From assembly GCF_001543205.1 (NCBI RefSeq), contig NZ_CP014162.1, forward strand, positions 1,302,001-1,366,000: 64,000 bases of DNA, given 5' to 3'. Both the position numbers and the translations under genes were made by a program. Under the pieces are notes generated by a model. The model was not told the DNA's origin, made no database searches, and worked only from the letters and a program-made list of their open reading frames with translations. Position 1 is the first letter of the stretch, and the number at the start of each line of letters is the position of its first letter. Positions 46,684 to 56,288 of the stretch are shown one piece after another. Source of the DNA: Aerococcus urinaeequi (lineage in GTDB: Bacteria; Bacillota; Bacilli; Lactobacillales; Aerococcaceae).

Positions 46684-46729
46684 AAAAATAAAGCCAGTAA
46701 ACCATGATGAACATGATTACTGACTTTAT
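46684..46729 (-). terminator. Terminator after the esterase gene
   Basis: On the minus strand AAAGTCAGTAA pairs with TTACTGGCTTT (11 pairs, one G:U) and ATTTTTTT follows. It lies just after the stop codon at 46739. Confidence 0.75.
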
Positions 46730-46738
46730 GTCATTTTT

Positions 46739-47611
46739 CTAACACATATGTTTTCTAAAGAAATCAAGTTGGTCAAGGTTACAGTCTTTTGCAACACTGG
46801 ATTTTTGATCAATATGAAATACATGATTTAGTTCAGAACCATCAGTGTTTCTATAGATTTTAAAGTAGACTTCATTCCCTTTAGAAATTAAAAATTGGCC
46901 AAATTGGATAGCAGTTTCTTTTAGGAAATCATGGCTTGATGTCATGACAAAAGCAGGTGGAAAGTTGGTGGTGATGTATTGTTCAACGGGTAACTGAGCT
47001 TTGAGTTGATCAGCCATTTTTCCATCGAGGTAATAAGGAAAATCATCAGCGGAACCGATATTATTGCCGATGTAATAGGCACCACAATTTAAACCAACAG
47101 CGTTAAATTGGATGTTAGGTACTTGAAAGTCAAACAAATTTTGATAATCAGGATTTGAAGCAATTGTAGCGTACTGTTGAGTGAGTTGACCACCTGCAGA
47201 ATCGCCCAATAAAAATAAATTATCTAAATCGATGTAGTATTCTTCGCTATTTGCAGTCATCCATTGTAGCACTCGGTTGATATCTTCAAGTGGTGCTGGG
47301 TAAGTATAGTCTGGTGCGAGACGGTAATTGAAATTAATTACCGTAAAGCCTTGCGTAGCTAAAAACATGGTATAAAAACGGTAAAGTTCCTTATCGCCGT
47401 AAAAGAACCCACCCCCATGAATATGAATTAAGGTTGGTAATTTTTGACTTGTGCCAATTGGATAGTAAACATCCAAAGTATTCTCAATACCATGAGGACC
47501 ATAAGAAATATCACGAAACTTCTCAATTGATGTAGGTTCAACTAGACCTGCATCTCTTTTAGCATCGACTTCTTTAAGTTCTATACGCATTTTTTCAATA
47601 TCGATTTCCAT
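46739..47611 (-). CDS. Alpha/beta hydrolase, hormone-sensitive-lipase-like esterase
   Basis: The 290-residue protein has the oxyanion-hole motif HGGGF (65-69), the nucleophile S138 in GDSAGG, an aspartate in SSHDFLKE and the histidine in ELNHVFHI. It is a cytosolic esterase or deacetylase of the HSL group, often found with sugar or xenobiotic uptake genes. It overlaps the upstream chimeric ORF by 17 bases with its own AAGGAG signal. The substrate is unknown. Confidence 0.9.
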   Translation of the reverse strand: MEIDIEKMRIELKEVDAKRDAGLVEPTSIEKFRDISYGPHGIENTLDVYYPIGTSQKLPTLIHIHGGGFFYGDKELYRFYTMFLATQGFTVINFNYRLAPDYTYPAPLEDINRVLQWMTANSEEYYIDLDNLFLLGDSAGGQLTQQYATIASNPDYQNLFDFQVPNIQFNAVGLNCGAYYIGNNIGSADDFPYYLDGKMADQLKAQLPVEQYITTNFPPAFVMTSSHDFLKETAIQFGQFLISKGNEVYFKIYRNTDGSELNHVFHIDQKSSVAKDCNLDQLDFFRKHMC

Positions 47612-48182
47612 GAGGCATAACTCCTTCTACTTTAATTTCATTTCGTTTAATCGAAACTGTTTTAATTGTCAGTAAGATAAATAATAATAGAAAACCTGCA
47701 CCAGCAATGATCATACTAAAGGCGGGATCATAGTTATTAAAGAAAGCTGCAATTGCGTTTAGTAGTATTGGGGAACAGAAGACACCAATGTTAATTGCAA
47801 TTAACAAAAGTGTGTAAGAAATGTTTATGGCATTCTTAGGTGCAATTTCAGCTGTCCAAGTATAAATGTAGGGTACGCTAAGACCAAATCCAATACCAGT
47901 CATTAAGACACCTGCAATTAGAACTGGCAGATTCGGAGCAGTAGAAAGGATGATGAAGCCACAAGTTAGAGTTAGTAAACCAATGGGTAGGATAATCCTG
48001 TTCACTTTCTTGTAGAAAGCCCCGTATAAGATACCAACTGGCAAACCAACTAGGGTATAACTAATTTCAAAGGACCGGTGCCAATGTCTAGGGATATAAG
48101 TCACATTGTTGGGATTGGTATGGTGAATAATTTTAAAGGGCAAGGAGCCATCAGTTAAATCGATAATTTTATGAAGGAACAA
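47595..48182 (-). pseudogene. Chimera: AraC-type N-terminus joined to the second half of an MFS transporter
   Basis: The first 44 residues (up to HWHRSFEISYTL) are the beginning of the cupin sensor of an AraC-family regulator. From about residue 45 (VGLPVGILYGAFYKK) the frame is the C-terminal six-helix half of an MFS transporter, ending before the esterase. The junction lies near 48045-48055 and is in frame. It looks like the scar of a deletion that removed the AraC DNA-binding part and the transporter's first half. The start is TTG at 48182 behind AGAGGTG. A functional product is unlikely. Confidence 0.75.
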
Positions 48183-48620
48183 AGAAAATCACCTCTTCTA
48201 AAGGATAAAAATCTTGGGCTATCGGAGTGCAGTTTGTCGTTCACTGGCTGTAAATATTATGGCTATAATAACGCAAGCGGTAAGAATTGTATAGGTATAA
48301 AATAGCAAATACAATTTCCAATAGATACTAGATTCTTGAAAAATGAACATACCTTTGATGCAAATGTCATGAAAAAAATATTTTTCTTAAAATGGGGGGA
48401 TCACCCAAATAATGAAAATACGCGCTTCGATAGCCTGGTTGCTAGGGTAGAGAAGTATAGCCCTTTTCCCAAAAATACAACATTCCAATTTTTAAGGCAC
48501 GATTGAAGTGTACACCACTTGACAAATTATTAGGGTACAATGTATGATTAGACCATCAAATGAAAAGGCTACCATTTTTAATGGTAAATAGCAGAATTAT
48601 ATTAGAGGAGAAAACAAAGT
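48183..48620. other. Intergenic region between the chimeric ORF and the beta-glucoside PTS
   Basis: A 438-base divergent region. A plus-strand promoter is visible: TTGACA at 48519-48524 and TATGAT at 48543-48548 with an 18-base spacer. TACCATT-TTT-AATGGTA (48570-48586) is a perfect 7-bp palindrome just downstream of it and a good operator candidate. The rest is AT-rich, with no gene or clear riboswitch. Confidence 0.55.
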
Positions 48621-50525
48621 ATGGCAGATAAAAATAAAGAAACTGCAAAATTTGTAATGGACCACATAGGTGGTCAAAGTAATGTAAACTCCCTAGTTCA
48701 CTGTGCGACACGTTTAAGATTTCAATTAAAAGACGAGTCAATCGTGGATGAGGAAGCATTAAAAAATAATCCAAATATTTTGACCGCACAGGCAAAGGGT
48801 GGCCAATATCAAGTGGTTATCGGTAATAATGTAGCAAAGGTTTATGCAGAAATTGTCAATAATACAGATGTTCAAGCAGGTGGCACAACAGATGCTGATC
48901 CGGCAGAAACTGCCACGGACAATAAACAAGAAAAGAAACAAAAGAATCCTGTTTCAGTAGTATTTGAATATATTTCAGGAACCTTTTCACCGCTAATTCC
49001 AGCCCTTGCAGGTGCAGGTATGGTGAAGGCCTTACTAGCCATTTTAGAATTATTCCCGGCTTGGGATGCAACGAGTACAACAGGTTCAGTTTTGCAAGCG
49101 GCTTCAAATGGGTTATTCTACTTCTTCCCAATCTTTGTAGCCATTTCAGCTGGTAAATACTTCAAGGTAAATCCTTGGGTGGCTGGTGTAATTGGTGCAT
49201 CCTTATTGGATCCAAACTTTACTGGTCTAGCCGAAGCGGGTGGAAACCTAAACTTTATGGGCATACCATTATTAATTTCGGACTATTCTCAAACAGTGTT
49301 CCCAATGTTGGTAGCGATTGCAATATATGCACCACTTGAACGATTCTTGAAGAAATACATTCCAGATACGATTCAGTTATTCGCTGTCCCAATGATTTCA
49401 ATCCTTGTGATGGTGCCGCTAACTGCTTTAGCATTTGGACCATTCTCGCAATTCTTCTCGGGTTTAATTGCAAGCGGTTTACTATGGTTACTAGACTTCT
49501 CATCTCTGCTAACCGGTATGGTGATGGCTGCGGCTTGGCCCTTCTTAGTTATCCTGGGTGTGCATTGGGGGATTACACCAATCTCATTGGATAACTTAAC
49601 ACGTGGTGGTGACCCATTAAATGCTATGGCAGCGGGTGCGACTTTTGCCCAAATGGGAATCGCTTTTGGGGTCTTCCTACGTTACCGTAAAAACCAAAAC
49701 TTGAGTTCATTATCACTTTCAGCAACCATTTCAGGTGTCCTAGCAGGGGTTACCGAACCGATTTTATACGGGATTATCTTACGTTATAAACGAGTCATTC
49801 CAATTCTTGTGGTTTCATCAGCAGTTGGTGGGGGAATCTTAGGGGCATTAGGTACAGAAATGACTTCATACGCCTTCAACTCAGTCCTTACCATTCCAGC
49901 TTACGCACCGATTCCACAATATGTTATTGGGATTTCAGCAGCCTTCCTAACAGGTACTATCTTAACCTTCATCTTCGGTTTAGGCGATGATGTGGATGGC
50001 GACACTAAAGGCGATAGTAATACTACTGAAGATTCTCAATCTTCTGCCAAAACGTCAACACTCACCCAAGCTGGCGACCAAGAAACATTAATTAAACCTC
50101 TAAAAGGGACAAGCTTAGCCTTAGACCAAGTGGACGATCCAGTATTTTCATCAGGCGCAATGGGTCAAGGGGTAGCCGTTGAACCAAGCGAAGGGATCTT
50201 AGTAGCCCCAGCTGACGGGGAAATTAACCTATTAGCCGCTACCAAACATGCAGTGGGTTTAAAAACAGCCCAAGGCGCTGAACTTTTGATGCATGTTGGA
50301 TTAGACACTGTTGAATTAGAAGGTAAACCTTTCCATGCGAAAGTTGCAGTTGGCGACCAAGTTAAACAAGGGGATACGTTACTTGAAATTGATTTAGCAG
50401 CAATAAAAGCGGCTGGAAAAGCCACAACAACGCCTGTCATTGTGACAAATGCGGGAGACTATACTGAAGTAAAAATGCATAACGATGCTGAAGATGGTCA
50501 AACTTTGATTCAATTAACCAAATAA
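48621..50525 (+). CDS. PTS EIIBCA, beta-glucoside specific
   Basis: The 634-residue protein has EIIB with C28 (VHCATRLRF), EIIC (about 110-460, with GVHWGITPISLD) and EIIA (about 495-634) with phosphorylated H558 in LLMHVGLDTVEL. The linker near 460-490 is acidic and Ser/Thr-rich. It takes up and phosphorylates beta-glucosides. It is followed 23 bases later by a 6-phospho-beta-glucosidase, which supports the substrate class. Confidence 0.93.
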   Translation: MADKNKETAKFVMDHIGGQSNVNSLVHCATRLRFQLKDESIVDEEALKNNPNILTAQAKGGQYQVVIGNNVAKVYAEIVNNTDVQAGGTTDADPAETATDNKQEKKQKNPVSVVFEYISGTFSPLIPALAGAGMVKALLAILELFPAWDATSTTGSVLQAASNGLFYFFPIFVAISAGKYFKVNPWVAGVIGASLLDPNFTGLAEAGGNLNFMGIPLLISDYSQTVFPMLVAIAIYAPLERFLKKYIPDTIQLFAVPMISILVMVPLTALAFGPFSQFFSGLIASGLLWLLDFSSLLTGMVMAAAWPFLVILGVHWGITPISLDNLTRGGDPLNAMAAGATFAQMGIAFGVFLRYRKNQNLSSLSLSATISGVLAGVTEPILYGIILRYKRVIPILVVSSAVGGGILGALGTEMTSYAFNSVLTIPAYAPIPQYVIGISAAFLTGTILTFIFGLGDDVDGDTKGDSNTTEDSQSSAKTSTLTQAGDQETLIKPLKGTSLALDQVDDPVFSSGAMGQGVAVEPSEGILVAPADGEINLLAATKHAVGLKTAQGAELLMHVGLDTVELEGKPFHAKVAVGDQVKQGDTLLEIDLAAIKAAGKATTTPVIVTNAGDYTEVKMHNDAEDGQTLIQLTK

Positions 50526-50533
50526 ATTTATAA

Positions 50534-51988
<1,455 letters not shown>

Positions 51989-52003
51989 TCATTACAATAA
52001 TAA

Positions 52004-52045
52004 AAGACGAAATGCACTTTTGTCGAAGCGCATTTCGTCTTTTTT
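52004..52045. terminator. Bidirectional terminator after the beta-glucosidase gene
   Basis: AAGACGAAATGC and GCATTTCGTCTT form a perfect 12-bp stem with T runs on both sides. It also serves the convergent nuclease gene. Confidence 0.88.
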
Positions 52046-52071
52046 CGCGTATATACAACTTGTAGGGCGGA

Positions 52072-53433
52072 TTACTCACCAACCATACCATCGCCGTCAC
52101 GGTCGTCCATATATGGATACAACCAATGGTCTGAATAAATAGGCATTGAGAAGCCTGCTGCTTTGGCTTCTTTAATGGTTACCTGACCGTTGCCATTGGC
52201 ATCAACCGAACTGACATCACCGCCGGAAGCGGGCGCTGTAGTAGCGGGTGCACTTTCGGCTGCAGGGGCAGTTTCAGAAACGGTTGAAGATTGGTTCAAG
52301 TTTGGTAATGATTCATCTTGTGTTGGGCCTTCAGGACCTACTGATGAGCCGTCTGCATAGTTGATTTCGACGTCTGGTTGGATGTTTGGTACATAGATAT
52401 TGAATTGGATAGTCGCTCCGTTATCTTCAATAGAGAGACCTTCCATGTAAACACCGGATGCAAGTAGGTTATCACCTTCGAATGCTGGTGTAACACGGTA
52501 GCGGACATGGTTTTCTGTTTGTTCAATATAGTTAGCCACAAAGTTTTCAAATGGCAACATCCCTTCAACATTAAACCATCTAGTCCCAGTCATCAAGTTG
52601 CGGGCATTGGCATCTTCACCAGTTAGTTGGTGGCCAATCAAATGAGATCGGTTATACAACCAACCACCAGAAACGTTGGCATACTTAGCTTGTTGCCAGC
52701 CAGTGGGTTTGATATCTGAAATATCACCACGTTCTGTAGTAGGCATCAGTTCGACTCCGAGGACAGCGTTTGCGGCGGTTACCCGACCTAAACTATCCAG
52801 TTCACCATATGATTCGTAGGCTTCAGTCGATGTAATATCCGCATCTGTAAAGTAAGGGATATTATTGTTAATTTCTATATAAGTTTGCCCAGCAGGTACT
52901 GTACGTACTTTTGTGAATTCAGCGCTTGCTTGGCTGGCAATTTCACTTTCGGCTTTTACTTTAGATTCAGCTGCTGCTTTTTCTTTAGACTCTGATTCAG
53001 CACGTTTCATAGAAGAGGCTTGGCGTGCACTTGATTCAGCGGCTAATTTTTTGTCATAAGATTCCTTGGAGGATTTTTGTGACGCATCTTTAGCGGACTT
53101 AGCAGCCGCTTCTTCGGCCGCTGATTCAGAATCATCAGCGGAATTCTCATCAGCATCTTGATCTGAGGTTATGACTTGTTCTTGTGGTTGAAGGTCGGTT
53201 TGATCGGCTTCGGTTTCACCTGTGTCTATTGAAAAGATGACAATCGTACCGATTAATGCAGCTGCTGAGGCAATCAAGCTGTTTCTCAACCATTGATTAT
53301 TTGGCTTAATCTTGTAGAAAAACAAGGCCAGAATAGGCGCAACAACTAAAATGAATGGTGATAACAAGATAAATATTATCAGTAAAGCCAAGTAAGCCAA
53401 CAAACGTAACCAGTTAATATTCTTTTTCTTCAT
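52072..53433 (-). CDS. Membrane-anchored EndA-type DNA/RNA nuclease with calcium motifs
   Basis: The 453-residue protein begins with two to three membrane helices (about 8-40 and 51-69). A low-complexity Ala/Ser/Lys/Glu-rich stalk (75-172) follows, then a DNA/RNA non-specific endonuclease domain with NRSHLIGHQL (H264) and NLMTGTRWFN. After a Ser/Thr/Pro/Ala linker come an EF-hand loop DANGNGQVTIKE (411-422) and a terminal DRDGDGMVGE, like the Excalibur calcium-binding motif. EndA homologues degrade DNA at the cell surface or during competence. The active site should face outside. Confidence 0.85.
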   Translation of the reverse strand: MKKKNINWLRLLAYLALLIIFILLSPFILVVAPILALFFYKIKPNNQWLRNSLIASAAALIGTIVIFSIDTGETEADQTDLQPQEQVITSDQDADENSADDSESAAEEAAAKSAKDASQKSSKESYDKKLAAESSARQASSMKRAESESKEKAAAESKVKAESEIASQASAEFTKVRTVPAGQTYIEINNNIPYFTDADITSTEAYESYGELDSLGRVTAANAVLGVELMPTTERGDISDIKPTGWQQAKYANVSGGWLYNRSHLIGHQLTGEDANARNLMTGTRWFNVEGMLPFENFVANYIEQTENHVRYRVTPAFEGDNLLASGVYMEGLSIEDNGATIQFNIYVPNIQPDVEINYADGSSVGPEGPTQDESLPNLNQSSTVSETAPAAESAPATTAPASGGDVSSVDANGNGQVTIKEAKAAGFSMPIYSDHWLYPYMDDRDGDGMVGE

Positions 53434-53662
53434 TATTTATATTTCTCCCAAAAGTATCTATTCTTTCCCATATTGCCTAACATTATATCGGCCGTCATTC
53501 TAAACTGCAATGATTATCGTTCTTTTATTTACAAAATGTAAAATAGATAAAATTATTTCTCGTCAAGAGTTCACAAAATCAATGTCTATAGTCTTTTTAC
53601 AATAATCATCAGGAAAATTTCTGGTATGATACTTGTAATAGAAAGTCGATTGAGGTGAAATC

Positions 53663-54016
53663 ATGTTAGCGAAAGAAGAATTACCGGTATGTCCAGTAGC
53701 GACAACGGTCGATCTAATTGTGAATAAATGGAAGGTTTTAATTATTCGAGAATTATTAAAGGGAACTTACCGTTTCAATGAACTGCACCGGTCTATTGAA
53801 GGAATCAGTCAGAAAGTCTTGACGGAAAACCTGCGCAAGTTGGAGTCAGACGGGATTATCCAGCGGACCGTCTATGCAGAAGTGCCACCAAGAGTGGAGT
53901 ATTCCTTGAGTGAATTGGGCGATACCTTAAGACCTATTATTGAAGTGATGCGGGCCTGGGGGAACGATTATTTGAACGGTAACCTGCCTGGAATTGAAAA
54001 TACAGAAAAAAATTAA
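53663..54016 (+). CDS. HxlR-family transcriptional regulator
   Basis: The 117-residue winged-helix protein has the HxlR pattern: CPVATTVDLIVNKWKVLIIRELL, RFNELHRSIEGISQKVLTENL and the wing RTVYAEVPPRVEYSLSELG. Cysteine C10 sits at the conserved N-terminal position used by redox- or electrophile-sensing members. It probably regulates the downstream oxidoreductase gene; palindromes lie between them. Confidence 0.92.
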   Translation: MLAKEELPVCPVATTVDLIVNKWKVLIIRELLKGTYRFNELHRSIEGISQKVLTENLRKLESDGIIQRTVYAEVPPRVEYSLSELGDTLRPIIEVMRAWGNDYLNGNLPGIENTEKN

Positions 54017-54053
54017 AAATATTTTTTGCTGGCAAAGCCTTGGTATCCGTCAT

Positions 54054-54101
54054 TACTTACCAATAAGTAAGTAGCTAAGGAAAAAGTGCCTACTTTTAGT
54101 A
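54054..54101. promoter_or_regulatory. Candidate HxlR operators before the oxidoreductase gene
   Basis: TACTTAC-N6-GTAAGTA (54054-54073) is a perfect inverted repeat. A second site TACTTTTAGTA (54091-54101) with AAGT flanks repeats the same half sequence about 40 bases on. Both lie between hxlR and the next gene. Confidence 0.5.
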
Positions 54102-54174
54102 AGTGGATTTTCATGGTTAAATATACCTATCAACAAGTAACCAATAAACTTACAAATGAAAGAGGTATATAAAC

Positions 54175-54744
54175 ATGGTAAATATTACAGTATTCGGTAA
54201 AGGTAACATGGGTTCAGCAATCGGTGGCTTATTCCAAGAAGCAGGAAACGACGTCGCTTACATCGGTTCTCAAGACGGTAAACAAGCATTAGGCGACATT
54301 GTTGTATTGGCAGTGCCTTATGCAGCAGTAGATGGCATCATCTCTAACTACGCTGACGAATTAGCGGGCAAAATCATTGTTGATATCACAAACCCAGTAA
54401 ATTTCGACACTTTCGATGGTTTAGTCGTACCAGCTGACTCATCAGCAGCCCAAGAAATCCAAGCAAAAGTAAGTGGTGCGAAAGTTATCAAAGCTTTCAA
54501 CACAAACTTTGGAACTACATTAGCCTCTAAACAAGTTGGCGACAACACGACAACTGTTTTAGCAGCCGGTGAAGCAGACGCTAAAGCAACCTTCAAAGAT
54601 GCATTAGAAGGTAGTGGCTTGAACTTTGTAGACGCAGGTGAATTATCACGTGCTCGTGAATTAGAAGCAATTGGCTTCCTACAAATCACATTAGCAGCCC
54701 GCGAAGAAATCGCTTGGACAGCAGGATTTGCAGTAGTTAAATAA
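54175..54744 (+). CDS. NADPH-dependent F420-reductase-like oxidoreductase
   Basis: The 189-residue protein has an N-terminal Rossmann loop GKGNMGSAIG (8-17) and matches the COG2085 group, which includes the archaeal F420H2:NADP reductase. KAFNTNFG and GFLQITLA follow in the expected order. Lactobacillales lack F420, so the real partner is probably a flavin or quinone. It lies behind an HxlR regulator with operator-like repeats, suggesting induction by electrophiles or oxidants. Confidence 0.85.
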   Translation: MVNITVFGKGNMGSAIGGLFQEAGNDVAYIGSQDGKQALGDIVVLAVPYAAVDGIISNYADELAGKIIVDITNPVNFDTFDGLVVPADSSAAQEIQAKVSGAKVIKAFNTNFGTTLASKQVGDNTTTVLAAGEADAKATFKDALEGSGLNFVDAGELSRARELEAIGFLQITLAAREEIAWTAGFAVVK

Positions 54745-54795
54745 AGCCCGATATAGAGACTAGAATTAGTTATAAAAATATTATAGATTTAACAC

Positions 54796-54848
54796 AACCA
54801 CTAACGACTCAGTTAATACTAGCTTGTTGGTGGTTTTTATTTTGCCAC
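54796..54848 (+). terminator. Terminator after the F420-reductase-like gene
   Basis: AACCACTAAC pairs with GTTGGTGGTT (10 pairs, one G:U) with a 30-base loop. A T-rich tail follows. Confidence 0.6.
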
Positions 54849-54862
54849 ATCCACAAAAAAAT

Positions 54863-54898
54863 AAGCCGTAACACCCGGGGTAGTGGGTTTCACGGCTT
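54863..54898 (-). terminator. Terminator after the DUF1232 gene
   Basis: AAGCCGT and ACGGCTT close a GC-rich stem with interior CCC/GGG pairs. On the minus strand ATTTTTTT follows, 20 bases after the stop of the minus-strand gene. It may also act on the plus strand. Confidence 0.7.
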
Positions 54899-54918
54899 TT
54901 AGGGGTAGGTATTTTAAT

Positions 54919-55206
54919 CTAGTTGATCACTTTATTTGGATCAAAGTCGGTGTGTGTATTGGCTGTTTGCGTAGATTGTTTTTCATTGTAATTATCTAAT
55001 AAGGACATGGCAATCGTCGTCAAGACACCAATTACAGCTGCGTCATCCACAAATCCCAAGGGACCGAAGATATCTGGTAAGACATCAGCTGGGAAGACGG
55101 TATAAGCGAGTGCTAATCCAGTAATCGCCTTGATGTAGGTAGGTGTTTCCTTATTAAATAAGGCTTTGGCGAACTTGCCCAAGGTCATTTTTGATGTTTG
55201 TTTCAT
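54919..55206 (-). CDS. DUF1232 (YkvA-like) membrane protein
   Basis: The ATG at 55206 gives 95 residues; ATG codons at 55218 and 55215 are closer to GAAAGGA and also possible. The DUF1232 core YTVFPADVLPDIFGPLGFVDDAAVI is clear, with two hydrophobic segments around it. The family has no assigned function. It lies 62 to 75 bases downstream of the GNAT gene in the same direction. Confidence 0.85.
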   Translation of the reverse strand: MKQTSKMTLGKFAKALFNKETPTYIKAITGLALAYTVFPADVLPDIFGPLGFVDDAAVIGVLTTIAMSLLDNYNEKQSTQTANTHTDFDPNKVIN

Positions 55207-55280
55207 TGCGTACATCATCCTTTCTCATGTCTATATATTAAATGGAAAAGGGATTTGATGTATCCGTCCTAAGACCTAAT

Positions 55281-55778
55281 TTAGGGATTTGTCTTCGTTA
55301 AATCTAGATACATGATATGCATATCCACATAACGACCGTCTTTCACTTGGAAACCGCCTGGAATAGTTCCCACAATTTCAAAGCCAAATTTCTCGTAAGT
55401 ATGGATAGCAGCCTTGTTTTCGGCCACAACCGCGTTAAATTGAATCCCTCTAAAACCGTGCATTTTAGCCGTTTCAATGGATTTTGCTACTAAGTCATTG
55501 ATCAAACCCTGACCCCGGAAGGCTTTATTCACTGCGTAAGTCCCGTTGGCCACGTGACTAGCGCGCCCTTCGTTATTTGCTTTAATCAGGTAGTAGCCAG
55601 CAATCTGATCATCCACCAGCAAGACGTCAACTTGGTCATAAGCAGCCAGTTTCTTCTCAAATGCGGCACTTGAATAGAGGTCTAAACCTGGGAAGGCGAC
55701 ACCGTCCACCAAAATATCGTTCCATATTTCTCTAAGAACTTCCGTGTCGACTTGAGTGTAATGTTTAAAAATTTTCAT
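55281..55778 (-). CDS. GNAT-family N-acetyltransferase
   Basis: The 165-residue protein shows the GNAT acetyl-CoA loop (NKAFRGQGLINDLV) and the C-terminal AIHTYEKFGFEIVGT. The acceptor is not predictable: GNAT enzymes act on amines of small molecules, peptides or ribosomal proteins. AGGAGG lies upstream on the minus strand. It may be co-transcribed with the DUF1232 gene. Confidence 0.88.
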   Translation of the reverse strand: MKIFKHYTQVDTEVLREIWNDILVDGVAFPGLDLYSSAAFEKKLAAYDQVDVLLVDDQIAGYYLIKANNEGRASHVANGTYAVNKAFRGQGLINDLVAKSIETAKMHGFRGIQFNAVVAENKAAIHTYEKFGFEIVGTIPGGFQVKDGRYVDMHIMYLDLTKTNP

Positions 55779-55970
55779 ACTTTTAGACCTCCTATAAAGT
55801 TGTGTCGAATTCCCTTATTATATCCATACGAATCACATGCTTACAATAGTGCGTAAACAATAATATTCTTTAGACAGACAATATGCCATCTAAGGTGATG
55901 ATAGGTGAAGCATAAGGCCTAAGGCTTAATTTTTTAAACTATCGTTCAATAATGCCTCGAATTGAGAGGG

Positions 55971-55999
55971 TTGACATTCCTTTAAAAGATTGTTTGAAT
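55971..55999 (+). promoter_or_regulatory. Candidate promoter of the thiMED operon
   Basis: TTGACA at 55971-55976 lies 40 bases before the TPP aptamer; TTGAAT follows after 17 bases as a weak -10. Between the GNAT gene start (55778) and this point I see only AT-rich sequence. Confidence 0.45.
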
Positions 56000-56016
56000 A
56001 GAGTTAATTCATAGAG

Positions 56017-56090
56017 ACATTTGGGGTGCTGTGACAGCTGAGATTATACCCATGGAACCTGATACAGTTAATACTGGCGAAGGAAAATGT
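56017..56090 (+). promoter_or_regulatory. TPP riboswitch (THI element)
   Basis: The conserved parts are present in order: GGGGTGC, GCTGAGATTATACCC, GGAACCTGATACAGTTAATACTGGCG and AGGAAAATG. The closing stem is ACATTT (56017-56022) with AAATGT (56085-56090). It lies upstream of thiM with a strong terminator between them, so thiamine pyrophosphate should turn the operon off. Confidence 0.95.
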
Positions 56091-56160
56091 AGTAAATACT
56101 GTCGAAAATATGATTCATTTGGCTTTTTGCCTTGCTATCATTCATTTGGACACTATTTCC

Positions 56161-56201
56161 CCCCCTTTTGTCGAATACTGACAGGAAAGGGGGCTTTTTT
56201 T
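56161..56201 (+). terminator. Riboswitch terminator before thiM
   Basis: CCCCCTTT (56161-56168) pairs with AAAGGGGG (56186-56193), an inner TGTC/GACA pair extends the stem, and a T run follows. It is the likely expression platform of the TPP riboswitch. Confidence 0.85.
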
Positions 56202-56288
56202 GTTTTCCAAAAGGTGTCTAGATAATTGAACACCAATGATACTTCACCATATTGATTTAAAAGATGCGATATTGAAAGGATTTAAAAG

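Noticed and set aside
56031-56225. 64-residue ORF upstream of thiM
   Set aside because: It runs through the TPP aptamer and terminator. The sequence constraint there is explained by the RNA.
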